Below are positions 43,372 to 53,193 of a DNA stretch of 64,000 nucleotides, in pieces. The stretch's first letter is position 1, and every line of letters begins with the position of its first letter. Origin of the DNA: Dolichospermum sp. DET69 (lineage in GTDB: Bacteria; Cyanobacteriota; Cyanobacteriia; Cyanobacteriales; Nostocaceae); NCBI GenBank assembly GCA_017355425.1, contig CP070233.1, positions 4,745,501 to 4,809,500 on the forward strand. The letters run 5' to 3'. A program made the translations under genes and the position numbers. A model generated the notes under the pieces. The model ran no database searches. It was not told the DNA's origin and worked only from the letters and a program-made list of their open reading frames with translations.

Positions 43372-46041
43372 ATGACGAGCAGTTACAGTGCCGATCAGAT
43401 TCAAGTTCTGGAAGGTCTGGAAGCCGTCCGCAAACGACCAGGGATGTACATTGGTACTACAGGTCCGCGAGGACTCCACCATTTAGTTTACGAGGTAGTG
43501 GACAACTCAGTTGATGAAGCTTTAGCAGGTTACTGTACCCATGTTGAAGTGGATATCAATGCTGATGGTTCTGTCACCGTAACAGATGATGGTCGGGGTA
43601 TTCCTACCGGTATTCACCCCAAAACAGGGAAATCAGCTTTAGAAACAGTGTTAACTGTTCTCCATGCTGGTGGTAAGTTTGGTGGTGGTGGCTATAAAGT
43701 TTCCGGTGGTTTACACGGAGTCGGTATTTCTGTAGTTAACGCCTTATCTGAGTTTGTCGAAGTTACGGTTTGGCGAGATCACAAGGTACATAACCAACGG
43801 TATGAACGGAGTTTCCCCGTTACGGAATTGGTAGCACAGCCTTATGCAGAAGATAGAACTGGTACTTCTATTACCTTTAAGCCAGATACACAAATTTTTA
43901 CCACCAGCATAGAATTCGATTACATTACTTTATCAGGACGTTTGCGCGAGTTGGCGTATCTGAATGCAGGTGTCAGAATTATTTTTACGGATCATCGTTT
44001 AGAAATCCTGAAAAGTGACACACCGAGAATAGAAACTTACGAATACAAGGGTGGTATTAAAGAGTATATCGCCTACATGAATCGGGAGAAGCAACCTCTC
44101 CATGAAGAAATTATCTATGTCCAGGGGGAACGCAACAACGTCCAAGTAGAAGTTGCTCTCCAGTGGTGTACTGATGCTTACACAGATAATGTCCTCGGCT
44201 TTGCTAATAATATTCGGACTATTGATGGTGGTACACACCTAGAAGGTTTAAAAGCAGTTTTAACTCGGACATTAAATGCGACGGCTCGCAAACGGAACAA
44301 AATTAAAGAAGGTGAATCTAACCTCAGTGGTGAACACGTTCGCGAAGGTTTAACCGCTGTAATTTCTGTCAAAGTCGTAGATCCTGAATTTGAAGGACAA
44401 ACCAAAACTAAACTAGGAAATACAGAAGTTCGCGGTATCGTTGATTCTTTTGTCGGTGAAGTCCTCACGGAGTATTTAGACTTTCATCCTGGTATAGCTG
44501 ATTCCATTTTAGACAAAGCTATTCAAGCCTTTAAAGCCGCTGAAGCTGCCCGTCATGCACGGGAATTAGTCCGCCGGAAATCGGTATTAGAATCTTCGCC
44601 GCTACCTGGTAAATTAGCAGATTGTAGTTCTCGTGATCCTGCTGAATCGGAAATATACATCGTAGAAGGCGATTCTGCCGGTGGCTGTTTTCATGGTGAT
44701 ACATTAGTAGCATTAGTTGATGGGCGATCGCTCAGTTTTAAAGAAATCGTCGCCGAACAAGCAATCGGCAAAGAGCATTTTTGCTATACCATTCGGAATA
44801 ATGGCACTATTGGGGTAGAACGGATTATTAATCCCCGTATGACTAAAGCCAATGCTGAAGTCATCAAAGTAACATTAGATAATGGTGAAACAATTGTTTG
44901 CACACCGGATCATCGCTTTATGTTACGCGATGGCAGCTATAAGCAAGCTGCATTTTTAACCCCTGATGATTCCCTCATGCCTCTATATCAGCAAATATCT
45001 GATATAAACAATCCAGGGATTACCATTAATGGCTATGAAATGGTTTGGAATCCCCGTTCTGATTCTTGGCAGCAATGGACACCTGAATTTCGCGCCCAAC
45101 ATCATGCTACTTTGCAGCAAACCTACTATCGCAAAACGATTACTGTCCTCAAGCAGATTGAAGTTGAGCAAGGTAAGCTTGATTTAGAAGTTTATAACAC
45201 CTATCGAAAACAGACAAAAGACAAGTCTTTATTACGGTTTGATAGTTTCTGTCAACGTTACTTTGAAGGTAATCCAGCCTTAGCTTATGAAGCTGTTGCT
45301 AATTACAACCACCGCATTGTCAGTATTGAACGGTTAGCAGAACAGGTGGATGTTTACGATATCGAAGTTCCTGAAACCCATAACTTCGCCTTAGCTAGTG
45401 GTGTATTTGTTCACAATAGCGCCAAGCAAGGACGCGATCGCCGTACCCAAGCAATTCTCCCGCTTCGTGGTAAAATTCTTAACATCGAAAAAACCGACGA
45501 TGCCAAAATCTATAAAAATAACGAAATTCAATCGTTAATTACGGCACTTGGTTTAGGTGTCAAAGGTGAAGAATTCAACGCCGCGCAATTACGATATCAT
45601 CATATAGTCTTAATGACTGATGCTGACGTAGATGGAGCGCACATCCGCACGCTGTTATTAACATTTTTCTATCGTTATCAACGGGCGCTGATTGAACAAG
45701 GATTCATCTATATTGCTTGTCCTCCACTCTACAAAGTAGAACGGGGCAAAAATTACCAGTATTGTTATAGCGAACGGGAATTGCAACAGCACCTTGGTAC
45801 TCTTCCCAGCAATGCTAATTATACCATTCAGCGTTTTAAAGGTTTGGGGGAAATGATGCCTGCACAACTGTGGACAACCACCATGAATCCTGAAACTCGT
45901 ACCCTCAAACGAGTGGAAATTGAAGACGCAGCCGAAGCTGATCGGATTTTTACCATCTTAATGGGTGATCGTGTCGCACCCCGTCGGGAATTCATTGAAA
46001 CCTATGGTTCTAAACTGAATATGACAGATTTAGATATCTAA
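43372..46041 (+). CDS. gyrB: DNA gyrase subunit B, interrupted by an intein
   Basis: The start at 43372 is chosen from the family N-terminus ([21 protein letters not shown]) and the CAGGAGAA site just upstream. The host protein contains the GHKL ATPase ([27 protein letters not shown]), transducer domain and Toprim domain (EGDSAGG, then DADVDGAHI), giving a normal gyrase B of about 645 residues after splicing. The intein lies between EGDSAGG and SAKQGRDR in the Toprim motif, so removal is essential for activity. Gyrase introduces negative supercoils with GyrA, which is not in this window. Confidence 0.95.
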   Translation: MTSSYSADQIQVLEGLEAVRKRPGMYIGTTGPRGLHHLVYEVVDNSVDEALAGYCTHVEVDINADGSVTVTDDGRGIPTGIHPKTGKSALETVLTVLHAGGKFGGGGYKVSGGLHGVGISVVNALSEFVEVTVWRDHKVHNQRYERSFPVTELVAQPYAEDRTGTSITFKPDTQIFTTSIEFDYITLSGRLRELAYLNAGVRIIFTDHRLEILKSDTPRIETYEYKGGIKEYIAYMNREKQPLHEEIIYVQGERNNVQVEVALQWCTDAYTDNVLGFANNIRTIDGGTHLEGLKAVLTRTLNATARKRNKIKEGESNLSGEHVREGLTAVISVKVVDPEFEGQTKTKLGNTEVRGIVDSFVGEVLTEYLDFHPGIADSILDKAIQAFKAAEAARHARELVRRKSVLESSPLPGKLADCSSRDPAESEIYIVEGDSAGGCFHGDTLVALVDGRSLSFKEIVAEQAIGKEHFCYTIRNNGTIGVERIINPRMTKANAEVIKVTLDNGETIVCTPDHRFMLRDGSYKQAAFLTPDDSLMPLYQQISDINNPGITINGYEMVWNPRSDSWQQWTPEFRAQHHATLQQTYYRKTITVLKQIEVEQGKLDLEVYNTYRKQTKDKSLLRFDSFCQRYFEGNPALAYEAVANYNHRIVSIERLAEQVDVYDIEVPETHNFALASGVFVHNSAKQGRDRRTQAILPLRGKILNIEKTDDAKIYKNNEIQSLITALGLGVKGEEFNAAQLRYHHIVLMTDADVDGAHIRTLLLTFFYRYQRALIEQGFIYIACPPLYKVERGKNYQYCYSERELQQHLGTLPSNANYTIQRFKGLGEMMPAQLWTTTMNPETRTLKRVEIEDAAEADRIFTILMGDRVAPRREFIETYGSKLNMTDLDI
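44686..45417 (+). other. GyrB intein (244 residues)
   Basis: In-frame insertion in gyrB. It begins with Cys ([15 protein letters not shown], block A), has [14 protein letters not shown] (block B with TxxH), [16 protein letters not shown] (block F), ends FVHN (block G) and is followed by Ser (+1 nucleophile). All splicing residues are present. Between blocks B and F are about 130 residues without LAGLIDADG motifs, so it is a mini-intein or carries a degenerate homing-nuclease region. The site is the known GyrB intein site in the Toprim signature. Confidence 0.92.
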
Positions 46042-47477
46042 GTTGATTGGTAATTGGTAATTGGGGATTGGTAATTAGGGATTGGTAATTGGTAATTGGT
46101 AATTGGTAATTACTCCTCTACCTCCCCTGTTCCCCCTTTCCATAACTTTTTCCCTAAAAATCAGAAATTTTCTCCACAAAGAGGGAAAGCATTTGCTATG
46201 CTTATAAAACCCAATTAGATATTATCTACAAGCAAAGATTAATCAGGATACACAAAACTTTTCATAAGACCTGGCTGTAAGTGGGAAACGGGCGCGTCTT
46301 TACACCTGACAGCGTTGCCGCACGTAGCAAGATCCCGAAGAGTGCGATTTTAATCGCCGTGGTCTTTGTCTTTGTGTTATGTTTGAGAAAAAGTAAGCAC
46401 AATGCTTTAAGCGGAGTGTCTAGTGGTTGTTTGGCTCAACCTTTACGAGTGAAAATCTCTTAAGAATCTCAGTGTCTTTAGACGGTGAGAGTGTCAAAAA
46501 CAGATGACAGCCACCTTCTTAAAATCCAAAGTATTTAAAAGCACAATCAGCACACGTTGATTTACCTAAATATATTATTTGGCAACTTTAGCAACAATAT
46601 TATTTATCACCTGATTAAAATATCGTTGTATACAGGAGGAACAGTTTGTCAACTTGCACAGGGTAGAAATCTCAACTCTGCGCTAATGTGTGAGTAAGGC
46701 TGAATTGATTGAAATCTCTATTCATCTCTCACCCCAATAAAATATGCCATAACTTTAACTCCTTAGTTCAGGTTCTTGGTATAGCATATACAAGGGTTAG
46801 TGCCTGGAAACAAACACCAATCACTAGCTGATAGTTAATATGTACAATTAGTTCAACCAGAACTAATTTCTGTAAACAATTACCTGCCGTCGGGTTGAGT
46901 TAGAGCAGAAGATAAACGCTAGTAGTTCAGTTGGGAGCAATTTGGATAAGTTTTATAAAGCAGCGAGTGTGCCTACCTCTTAATTTAATAAGAATGCCAC
47001 TGCCAAACCAAAAAGTTTTCGACAAGATTTAATGGTATCACCGCCATTTTTAATGTCTTTTTGATAAAGGTGGCTTAGTCTTAGTAAATGAGTTCATAAA
47101 TAATGCACAAAAACAGGCCAATTTTTGTGAAATAGGCTACAATCGGAACAGTATTTACAGTTAAATCTGTCAAGTGTCATCCACTTATATTCGCATCAGG
47201 AAACTTTTTGAAAAAGACCGATCTAGATAATAGATTTAGCCAATCAAAAGGGATATGCAGAATTTCCAGGGATGACAATTAAAAAAGCGAGCAATTCACT
47301 CTAAAAGTGACATTAGCTACTTTTACTAAACAATCCTGCCTAAAACAGGAAAAAATCACCGAAAATATCTCAAGGTAATCAGCCAAAACCCAATTTTCGG
47401 TTTATGGATTACTTAATGCCAAAAGTAATCAAAATGTCTTCATTAAATGATTCTGCAAGGAGCATGAGGAAAGCGGC
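46042..47477. promoter_or_regulatory. Long region upstream of sigA
   Basis: About 1.4 kb with no convincing gene. It begins with TTGGTAA short repeats (46030-46112) and continues as mostly A+T-rich sequence. Sigma factor genes of this kind often have several promoters and long leaders, but I could not assign boxes. A GC-richer patch near 46280-46330 has no obvious meaning. Confidence 0.4.
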
Positions 47478-48653
47478 ATGAACCAGGCTAACAACGTACT
47501 CGAAAATATTTATCAGCCTGACCTAGAAATGATAAATCCGCCTGAGATCGAATTACAAGCACTCTTAATAGAAGAAGAAGAGGACTTACTGCTGACTGAT
47601 GACGGCGAAATTGATGATTTTTTAGAGCCTCAGTCTGATGAGGACGACGCAAAGTCTGGAAAAGCCGCTAAATCGCGTCGTCGGACAACAACTACCAAGA
47701 AAAAGCACTACACCGAAGATTCAATTCGTTTGTACTTGCAAGAAATTGGGCGGATTCGTTTGTTACGCGCAGACGAAGAAATTGAACTAGCGCGGAAAAT
47801 TGCTGAATTACTGGAACTAGAACGAGCGCGGGAAAGGCTTTGTGAACGCCTAGAACGCAATCCTAGAGACAGTGAATGGGCCGCAGAAGTATCATTACCA
47901 TTACCAACCTTTCGTTATCGCCTCCACGTTGGCCGCCGAGCGAAAGACAAAATGGTACAATCTAACCTACGGCTTGTAGTTTCCATTGCCAAAAAATACA
48001 TGAATCGAGGCTTGTCCTTCCAAGACTTGATTCAAGAAGGTAGTTTGGGTTTGATTCGTGCGGCTGAAAAGTTTGATCACGAAAAAGGCTATAAGTTTTC
48101 TACCTACGCTACATGGTGGATACGTCAAGCAATTACTAGAGCGATCGCTGATCAGTCCCGGACTATCCGTCTACCTGTTCATCTTTACGAAACCATATCA
48201 CGGATTAAGAAAACCACCAAACTCCTATCCCAAGAAATGGGACGCAAGCCCACAGAAGAAGAAATTGCCACTCGCATGGAAATGACCATCGAGAAACTGC
48301 GGTTTATTGCTAAATCAGCCCAGTTACCAATTTCCTTAGAAACACCTATCGGTAAAGAAGAAGACTCCCGTTTAGGCGATTTTATTGAATCTGATGGTGA
48401 AACCCCAGAAGATCAAGTTTCTAAGAACTTGCTGCGGGAAGACCTAGAAAAAGTCCTCGATAGTCTCAGCCCCCGTGAAAGAGACGTTCTCCGACTGCGC
48501 TATGGTTTAGATGATGGTCGCATGAAAACTCTGGAAGAAATCGGCCAGATTTTTAACGTCACCCGCGAACGGATTCGCCAAATCGAAGCCAAAGCACTCC
48601 GTAAATTACGCCACCCCAACCGTAACAGCGTATTGAAAGAGTATATCCGTTAG
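47478..48653 (+). CDS. sigA: Primary RNA polymerase sigma factor SigA (RpoD)
   Basis: A 391-residue group 1 sigma factor. An acidic N-terminus is followed by region 1.2 ([16 protein letters not shown]), region 2 with [36 protein letters not shown] and [19 protein letters not shown], region 3, and region 4 with [26 protein letters not shown] and the helix-turn-helix [20 protein letters not shown]. The housekeeping RPFKxx-type C-terminal end and length fit SigA rather than a group 2 factor. A T-rich hairpin after the stop (48678-48717) may end the transcript. Confidence 0.94.
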   Translation: MNQANNVLENIYQPDLEMINPPEIELQALLIEEEEDLLLTDDGEIDDFLEPQSDEDDAKSGKAAKSRRRTTTTKKKHYTEDSIRLYLQEIGRIRLLRADEEIELARKIAELLELERARERLCERLERNPRDSEWAAEVSLPLPTFRYRLHVGRRAKDKMVQSNLRLVVSIAKKYMNRGLSFQDLIQEGSLGLIRAAEKFDHEKGYKFSTYATWWIRQAITRAIADQSRTIRLPVHLYETISRIKKTTKLLSQEMGRKPTEEEIATRMEMTIEKLRFIAKSAQLPISLETPIGKEEDSRLGDFIESDGETPEDQVSKNLLREDLEKVLDSLSPRERDVLRLRYGLDDGRMKTLEEIGQIFNVTRERIRQIEAKALRKLRHPNRNSVLKEYIR

Positions 48654-48677
48654 AATCATCACTTATTACAATCATCA

Positions 48678-48717
48678 GGAGAAAGAGAAGCTGAATTATC
48701 AGGTTCTCTCTCTCCTG
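48678..48717 (+). terminator. Terminator-like hairpin after sigA
   Basis: AGGAGAAAGAGAA pairs with TTCTCTCTCTCCT, allowing one bulge, about 25 bases after the stop codon. A T-rich stretch follows. Confidence 0.5.
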
Positions 48718-48763
48718 TGTTGTAATTCATTGGGTATCACTTTTTATACGGAACACGGTTAAA

Positions 48764-48950
48764 CCCACATTCCGCACCCTGGGGTGTCACATAGTATTAT
48801 CACTTGATTTTCTCTTGATTTTTGGATACAAATTATGCCTTGTCGGCATCATGTATCCGTTAATTCATCGAGATTCGGTATACAATACATCCTCATTTCA
48901 TCATAAAAAACAGTAAAAACCGATTGTGACAGTTGAGGGTGCGGAAGATA
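48764..48950. mobile_element. MITE-like element, copy 2 (187 bp)
   Basis: Second copy of the element at 33499-33675, same orientation, flanked by 7-base direct repeats GGTTAAA (48757-48763, 48951-48957). It is about 11 bases longer because of an internal TTCTCTTGATT duplication. The ends share TTCCGCACCCT and TGTCACA. Intergenic, between sigA and a TPR gene. Confidence 0.88.
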
Positions 48951-49147
48951 GGTTAAAACATGGACTTTTAAAGGATCATGAAAAACCTAGATGTGTAGGG
49001 GTAAAGCAAGAGCTTCATTGGTGTCAACTTAACGTAAAACCTATAGCGGGTGTGGAAGCCAACAGATTTGAGTATATATAATAAATAATAAGAATAATCG
49101 AACGCGGATATACGCAGACAAACACAGATAAAGTTTATAGTATAATC

Positions 49148-50059
49148 TCATTTTTTCCTATTCTCTAACTGTTGTAATAACTGTTGGGAATTTTTAACCC
49201 ACTGTACGTTACCTTGAATATTATATAAATTGTGTGCATATTGAAAGACTTGTATAGCTTCCTTGTATTGTTTTAACTGCATAAAAACTAACCCGGCACC
49301 ATAATAGGCATTAGCATAACTAGAATTAGCTGCGGCTGATTTTCTGAAAGCTGCTAAACCTTCATTTAATTGACCCTGATTAAATAAAATTGAACCAAGA
49401 TTATAGTATGCTTCTGCATATTTGGGATTAATTTTAATGGCTTGATTTAAAGCTACCTTCGCTTGCTCAATTTTTCCTTGTTGTAAATAACATATACCTA
49501 AATGGTAGGCAGGTTCTGGAGCATTTTGACTATAGGTTCTAGCTTTTTGAAAAGAGGCGATCGCACTTGACCAATTTTTCTCCTGTTCCCTGAGTAACCC
49601 CATGTTATAATGGGCAAAACCCAAATTTGGATTTAATTGCAAAGCTTTATTTAAATAATCTTGCGCCAATTTTAAATTATTTCCCTCTAATAAAGCCCCA
49701 CCTAAATTTGCAAAAGCTAAAGCAAATTGAGAATCGGCTTGGGTAGCTTGATAAAAAGCATCTGCCGCAGGTTGTAACTTTCCTGATTGTCGGAGTGCTA
49801 AACCCAAATTATAGTGCGCTGCTGCTAATTTAGGATCTAATTTAATAGCTTGACGAAACGCGGCAATTGCTTCTTCTACTTTTCCTAACTGTATTTCCTG
49901 CAACCCTTGATTTAAAGCGTCTGTAGCTGCTTGACTATTGGTAGATTGTGCTAGAATCAGGGTAGGTAAAGAAGTGGAGGATACTGGTTTAATATTAATA
50001 GCTAATAACAAAAGACTGATTATCCCCAAGATAGGATATTTAATTAATGATAATTGCAT
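49148..50059 (-). CDS. Secreted TPR-repeat protein
   Basis: A 303-residue protein with a signal or membrane-anchor N-terminus (IISLLLLAINIKPVSS). Six to seven TPR units follow, each with the A-x-x-x-x-G / A-Y-x-x-L-G pattern (LAAAHYNLGLALRQSGKL, AEAYYNLGSILFNQG, and so on), from about residue 45 to 290. Such proteins scaffold complexes in the periplasm or thylakoid lumen in cyanobacteria. No operon partner is apparent. Confidence 0.88.
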   Translation of the reverse strand: MQLSLIKYPILGIISLLLLAINIKPVSSTSLPTLILAQSTNSQAATDALNQGLQEIQLGKVEEAIAAFRQAIKLDPKLAAAHYNLGLALRQSGKLQPAADAFYQATQADSQFALAFANLGGALLEGNNLKLAQDYLNKALQLNPNLGFAHYNMGLLREQEKNWSSAIASFQKARTYSQNAPEPAYHLGICYLQQGKIEQAKVALNQAIKINPKYAEAYYNLGSILFNQGQLNEGLAAFRKSAAANSSYANAYYGAGLVFMQLKQYKEAIQVFQYAHNLYNIQGNVQWVKNSQQLLQQLENRKK

Positions 50060-50239
50060 TGATTTTTTGCCAAATAATATTTTTAGTGACGTTAAATAAA
50101 TAAAAAGGTTGAGAATTTATTAATTTTTGTCTCACGCAAAGGGAAGAGAAAGAAAAGTTTCTTAGATTAACAATAGAAGGATAACACTACTTTAAATTAC
50201 CCATTCATAACTCAACCTTAACCTTATTATTATACTTGT

Positions 50240-51178
50240 ATGTTAAGTGTATATCACATCTTAACAATACAGAAAAATCTTATGGGCTTTATAGTCTCCC
50301 TCCTCACGAGTCTCATAGCAAGTCTCATATATCTCCAAACAGGCAGAATCACCAGCGAAAGGACTCAATTGGCAGTCCGAGGGATTACGATATTGATTGG
50401 TAGTATTGCCTTACTCGCGTCGATTTCTAGGCTGTTGGTGATTGTTCCACCGGGAAATGTGGGTATTATTAACTCATTTGGTAAAATTTCCGACAATACT
50501 CTTGATTCAGGAGTTCATCTAGTTAACCCCTTTGCCAAAGTCATCAACTTTTCCACTCGTCTTAAAGATATCAAGGAAAATATAGATACAACATCTCAAG
50601 AGGGTTTGAGTTTAAATCTTGATGTTAGTCTTCAATATAAACTTGATCCTCAGAAGGCAGCAATAGTATATAAAACAATTGGAACTGATGAAAAACAATT
50701 GATAATTTCTAGATTTCGTTCTACTGTTCGCGCTATTACTGCAAACTATCCAGCTAGTGCAATTTATTCAACCAAACGTCAAGAAATAGCTCAAAAAATT
50801 GATCAACAACTCACTCAAGAAATACCAACATTAGGCTTTATTGTTGATCAAGCACTTCTAAGAAACGTCAAAATGCCTGAAACTTTACAAAAAGCAATTC
50901 AAGAAAAGCTCAAAGCCGAACAAGAAAATGAACAAATGAAATTTGTATTAGAAAAAGAGCGCCAAGAAGCAGATAGGAAGAGAATTGAAGCTAAAGGTAT
51001 AGCTGATTCTCAAAAAATTATCTCTGGTGGACTTACTAACCAAGTTTTGCAATTACGCTCAATTGAAGCTACGGAAAAACTTGCTCAATCTAATAATTCT
51101 AAAATTGTTGTTATCGGTGCAGAAAAGGGAGGAATGCCTATTTTAATTCAGTCAGAAACAGGAAAATCAAAACCTTAG
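50240..51178 (+). CDS. SPFH/prohibitin-family membrane protein
   Basis: A 312-residue protein. One N-terminal membrane helix lies near residues 45-68 (an additional hydrophobic stretch precedes it), then the SPFH core: VPPGNVGIINSFGKIS, LDSGVHLVNPFAKV, LKDIKENIDTTSQEGLSLNLDVSLQYK, and a coiled coil of about 60 residues (EKLKAEQENEQMKFVLEKERQEADRKRIEAKG). It would assemble into membrane ring microdomains. A later Met (50282) is an alternative start that keeps the helix. It is related in type to the 62744 gene, but the two differ. Confidence 0.88.
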   Translation: MLSVYHILTIQKNLMGFIVSLLTSLIASLIYLQTGRITSERTQLAVRGITILIGSIALLASISRLLVIVPPGNVGIINSFGKISDNTLDSGVHLVNPFAKVINFSTRLKDIKENIDTTSQEGLSLNLDVSLQYKLDPQKAAIVYKTIGTDEKQLIISRFRSTVRAITANYPASAIYSTKRQEIAQKIDQQLTQEIPTLGFIVDQALLRNVKMPETLQKAIQEKLKAEQENEQMKFVLEKERQEADRKRIEAKGIADSQKIISGGLTNQVLQLRSIEATEKLAQSNNSKIVVIGAEKGGMPILIQSETGKSKP

Positions 51179-51284
51179 AACCTTCTCTATTTTGGTTTAT
51201 TGAAATCAAATAGATTTAAAATAAAATGTTTTTATATCATCTCTTAGAGGATGAATGAACAAGTTTTTAATGTATAAACAAACC

Positions 51285-51375
51285 ACTCTCCAAACCTCTC
51301 CCCGAAGCGGGGAGAGGCTTTGAAAACCCCCTTCCCAGCCTTCGGCACGCTGCGCTAACGTAGGGAAGGGGGGCA
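51285..51375. repeat. Two G/C-rich hairpin repeats
   Basis: CCTCTCCCCGAAGCGGGGAGAGG forms a strong stem. Immediately after, CCCCCTTCCC...GGGAAGGGGG encloses a CTTCGGCACGCTGCG word. Both types recur elsewhere in the window and in related genomes as dispersed repeats. Confidence 0.75.
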
Positions 51376-51692
51376 GGGGGGTCTCACAAGGGTAGGTTTT
51401 TTACATTGTCGTGAGGGCAAGACTTGGAAAACAAGGCAGACAAGGTGGCAAGGGAGGAAAAGCGGACAAAATAAACCATAAACTGAGTATTTTGTGGATA
51501 AAATCCACCTTGTCTACTATCCTTCCTTGTCCTCCTGGTCTTGCCTTTACAGAGAATATTAAAAACCTACACCTGTCAGGGCAGGGTGGTTAGGTTTTTG
51601 GAGATTATCGGTTTCATCTAATACTTTATCGCTAACGCCACGCTATGCCTTCGGCACACTTCGTGAACGCTATCAAACAACCTCTTAAGCAG
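51376..51692. other. Intergenic region
   Basis: About 320 bases. Contains a GGCAAGGGAGGAAAAG stretch and its loose complement near 51520, plus the TTCGGCACACTTCGTGAACGC dispersed-repeat word. No gene is seen. Confidence 0.4.
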
Positions 51693-51878
51693 TTATTTTG
51701 TGTTGTGAGCGCCATTATTACCAAAAGATACACAAGGACTATCAATTTCTACTGCTGGAGTAAATGAATTGCAAAAAGTGACAGTAGCACAATTAACTGC
51801 CATCTCATCAGGGTGAGTGCATTCTAGATTGATATAAAAAGCACACTCTTCACAAATAGTTTTATGCAAAAATTGCAT
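51693..51878 (-). CDS. Small Cys-rich protein
   Basis: The start at 51878 gives 61 residues: MQFLHKTICEECAFYINLEC, then HPDEMAVNCATVTFCNSF and a polar tail. Six Cys, including CEEC and C-x6-C spacings, suggest a metal-binding or disulfide micro-protein. I recall similar short ORFs in filamentous cyanobacteria but no name. A longer version upstream runs into IS-like DNA and is less likely. Confidence 0.5.
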   Translation of the reverse strand: MQFLHKTICEECAFYINLECTHPDEMAVNCATVTFCNSFTPAVEIDSPCVSFGNNGAHNTK

Positions 51879-51929
51879 TGTTATCTTGCATTTATCGTAA
51901 ATTAACCACAAAAGAACAGTTAAGAAACT

Positions 51930-52330
51930 GGACTTTAGTGACGTACTCCACACACTCCCTTTCAGGTGAGTGTGGGCAACGAGCGTGACTCCTAATCCGG
52001 ACATTAACTGAGCTTTAAGACCGTGCGCCCCACGGTTCTTTGGTTTTGAGATTTGTTTTTTGTTTTGTAGGCTGCATTTGGAGCATTTAATTGGACTACA
52101 CCTACTCTCCTATAATAACATAAAATCAACATTTTGTACTCGCAGGGCGAGAAGCAAGCTACGTTTCGTCGCTGTAGCCTTCTTTGTTTTCGCTACGCTC
52201 AAATACAATTTGGGCTACGCAACTCAACTCACGCGCATTCATGAGCCAGCGCTGTAGACGGGTTTCCCGTCGCAGGCGACTGGCATCCCCACGCTCCGGT
52301 ATAGTGAGACGTGGGGCTTCTGCTGATTAA
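51930..52330. mobile_element. Remnant of an IS200/IS605-type element (transposase-less)
   Basis: No transposase or tnpB gene remains, but both ends have folding sequence of the kind seen in cyanobacterial IS200/IS605/IS1341 elements: CCACACACTCCC...GAGTGTGGGC near 51948-51978, the ACCGTGCGCCCCACGGT hairpin near 52020-52037, and CCCCACG / CGTGGGG at 52287-52316 beside CTCCGGTATAGTGAGA. The middle is a TTTCGTCGCTGTAGCC / GGGCTACGCAAC filler. The assignment to that family is from resemblance only. Confidence 0.4.
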
Positions 52331-52439
52331 GCTAACTTATCTTGTTTTTATTAGTTTGTAGAATTAAGCTATTTTTGGTACATAGAATAAATAACGCTAT
52401 AAATAATTGTCCTTTATCCCATACGTGACATCAAGCTTA

Positions 52440-52703
52440 GTGAGTGCTAAACGTCTGCCAGAAACTACTGCTCATGTGAGAGTTACCCGCCAATCTTGGC
52501 AACAAGGCTTTCTTGAAGGTGAAGTTAGTGCCGGTAATTTCCATTGGCATTTCCAGTGGCATTTCCGTCGGGGAGAACTGTCTGTGAAGCCTTCCCAAGG
52601 TCGTGCTTTAATCAAAGAACCTCTAGGGCGTTTTTTGGAACAACAAGATTATCAGTTAGAACCTGGGGGGGATTATGCTTTTACGATTCGGGCTGAACTT
52701 TAA
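52440..52703 (+). CDS. DUF3146 family protein
   Basis: The GTG at 52440 (VSAKRLPETTAHVRV) is chosen as start from the family N-terminus; a TTG 33 bases upstream would add 11 residues. The 87-residue protein has SAGNFHWHFQWHFRRGELSV and GRFLEQQDYQLEPGGDYAF, matching my memory of DUF3146, a small cyanobacterial family. There is no signal or membrane segment. The role is unknown. It is convergent with the YqgF-like gene, whose stop is next to its own. Confidence 0.75.
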   Translation: MSAKRLPETTAHVRVTRQSWQQGFLEGEVSAGNFHWHFQWHFRRGELSVKPSQGRALIKEPLGRFLEQQDYQLEPGGDYAFTIRAEL

Positions 52704-52704
52704 A

Positions 52705-53127
52705 TTAGTTATCAGTTAGTCGGTTGAGATATCGTTCAATCAGAAGAATGGCAACAATATCATCTATTGGCCGTGGTGGTTGACGTAAACCCTTGGGTAA
52801 TAGTTTAGTTATGCCTTGGGGTGGATACATCTGCCAATAGCGATCGCGGGCTTCTAAAGTAGAATAACGTTCATCAACCAAAATGATATTGGTGGGTTTA
52901 CTTAATTCTTGATTAAGTTGCTGTTTCCACTTTTTCGCCGTTGTTTGATCTCCCATCACTATTAAGGATACGGGGAATTTTTGCAGTTGTATTTCAATAT
53001 TAGCGATCGCCTCATTTGCCAATACAACTTGATGATAGAACAGTTGTCGATCCAATCCCATCACCGCAACACCGCATTTATCACGACCGGGATCAAATCC
53101 TAAAATTACAGGTTGTGTGTTAGTCAT
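52705..53127 (-). CDS. YqgF/RuvX-like RNase H-fold protein
   Basis: A 140-residue protein with an RNase H-like fold: the N-terminal strand VILGFDPGRDKCGVAVMG carries the first acidic residue (D), a VDERYSTLEARDRYW segment the second, and PIDDIVAILLIERYL the third. It looks like the cyanobacterial YqgF/RuvX homologue group (pre-16S rRNA processing or Holliday-junction-like nuclease). TTGGTCA / GTTGTCA heptamer repeats separate it from the next gene on the same strand. Confidence 0.82.
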   Translation of the reverse strand: MTNTQPVILGFDPGRDKCGVAVMGLDRQLFYHQVVLANEAIANIEIQLQKFPVSLIVMGDQTTAKKWKQQLNQELSKPTNIILVDERYSTLEARDRYWQMYPPQGITKLLPKGLRQPPRPIDDIVAILLIERYLNRLTDN

Positions 53128-53180
53128 TGGTCATTGGTCAGTTGTCAGTTGTCAGTTGTTAGTTGTTAGTTGTCATTAGA
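53128..53180. repeat. Short tandem repeats (GTTGTCA type)
   Basis: ATTGGTC twice, then CAGTTGT / TAGTTGT words repeated about five times, the same heptamer class as elsewhere in the window. Confidence 0.85.
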
Positions 53181-53193
53181 TTTTTAATTGATT

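Noticed and set aside
46281-46463. 60-codon plus-strand frame upstream of sigA
   Set aside because: No homology recognised and composition unlike neighbouring genes; probably chance.
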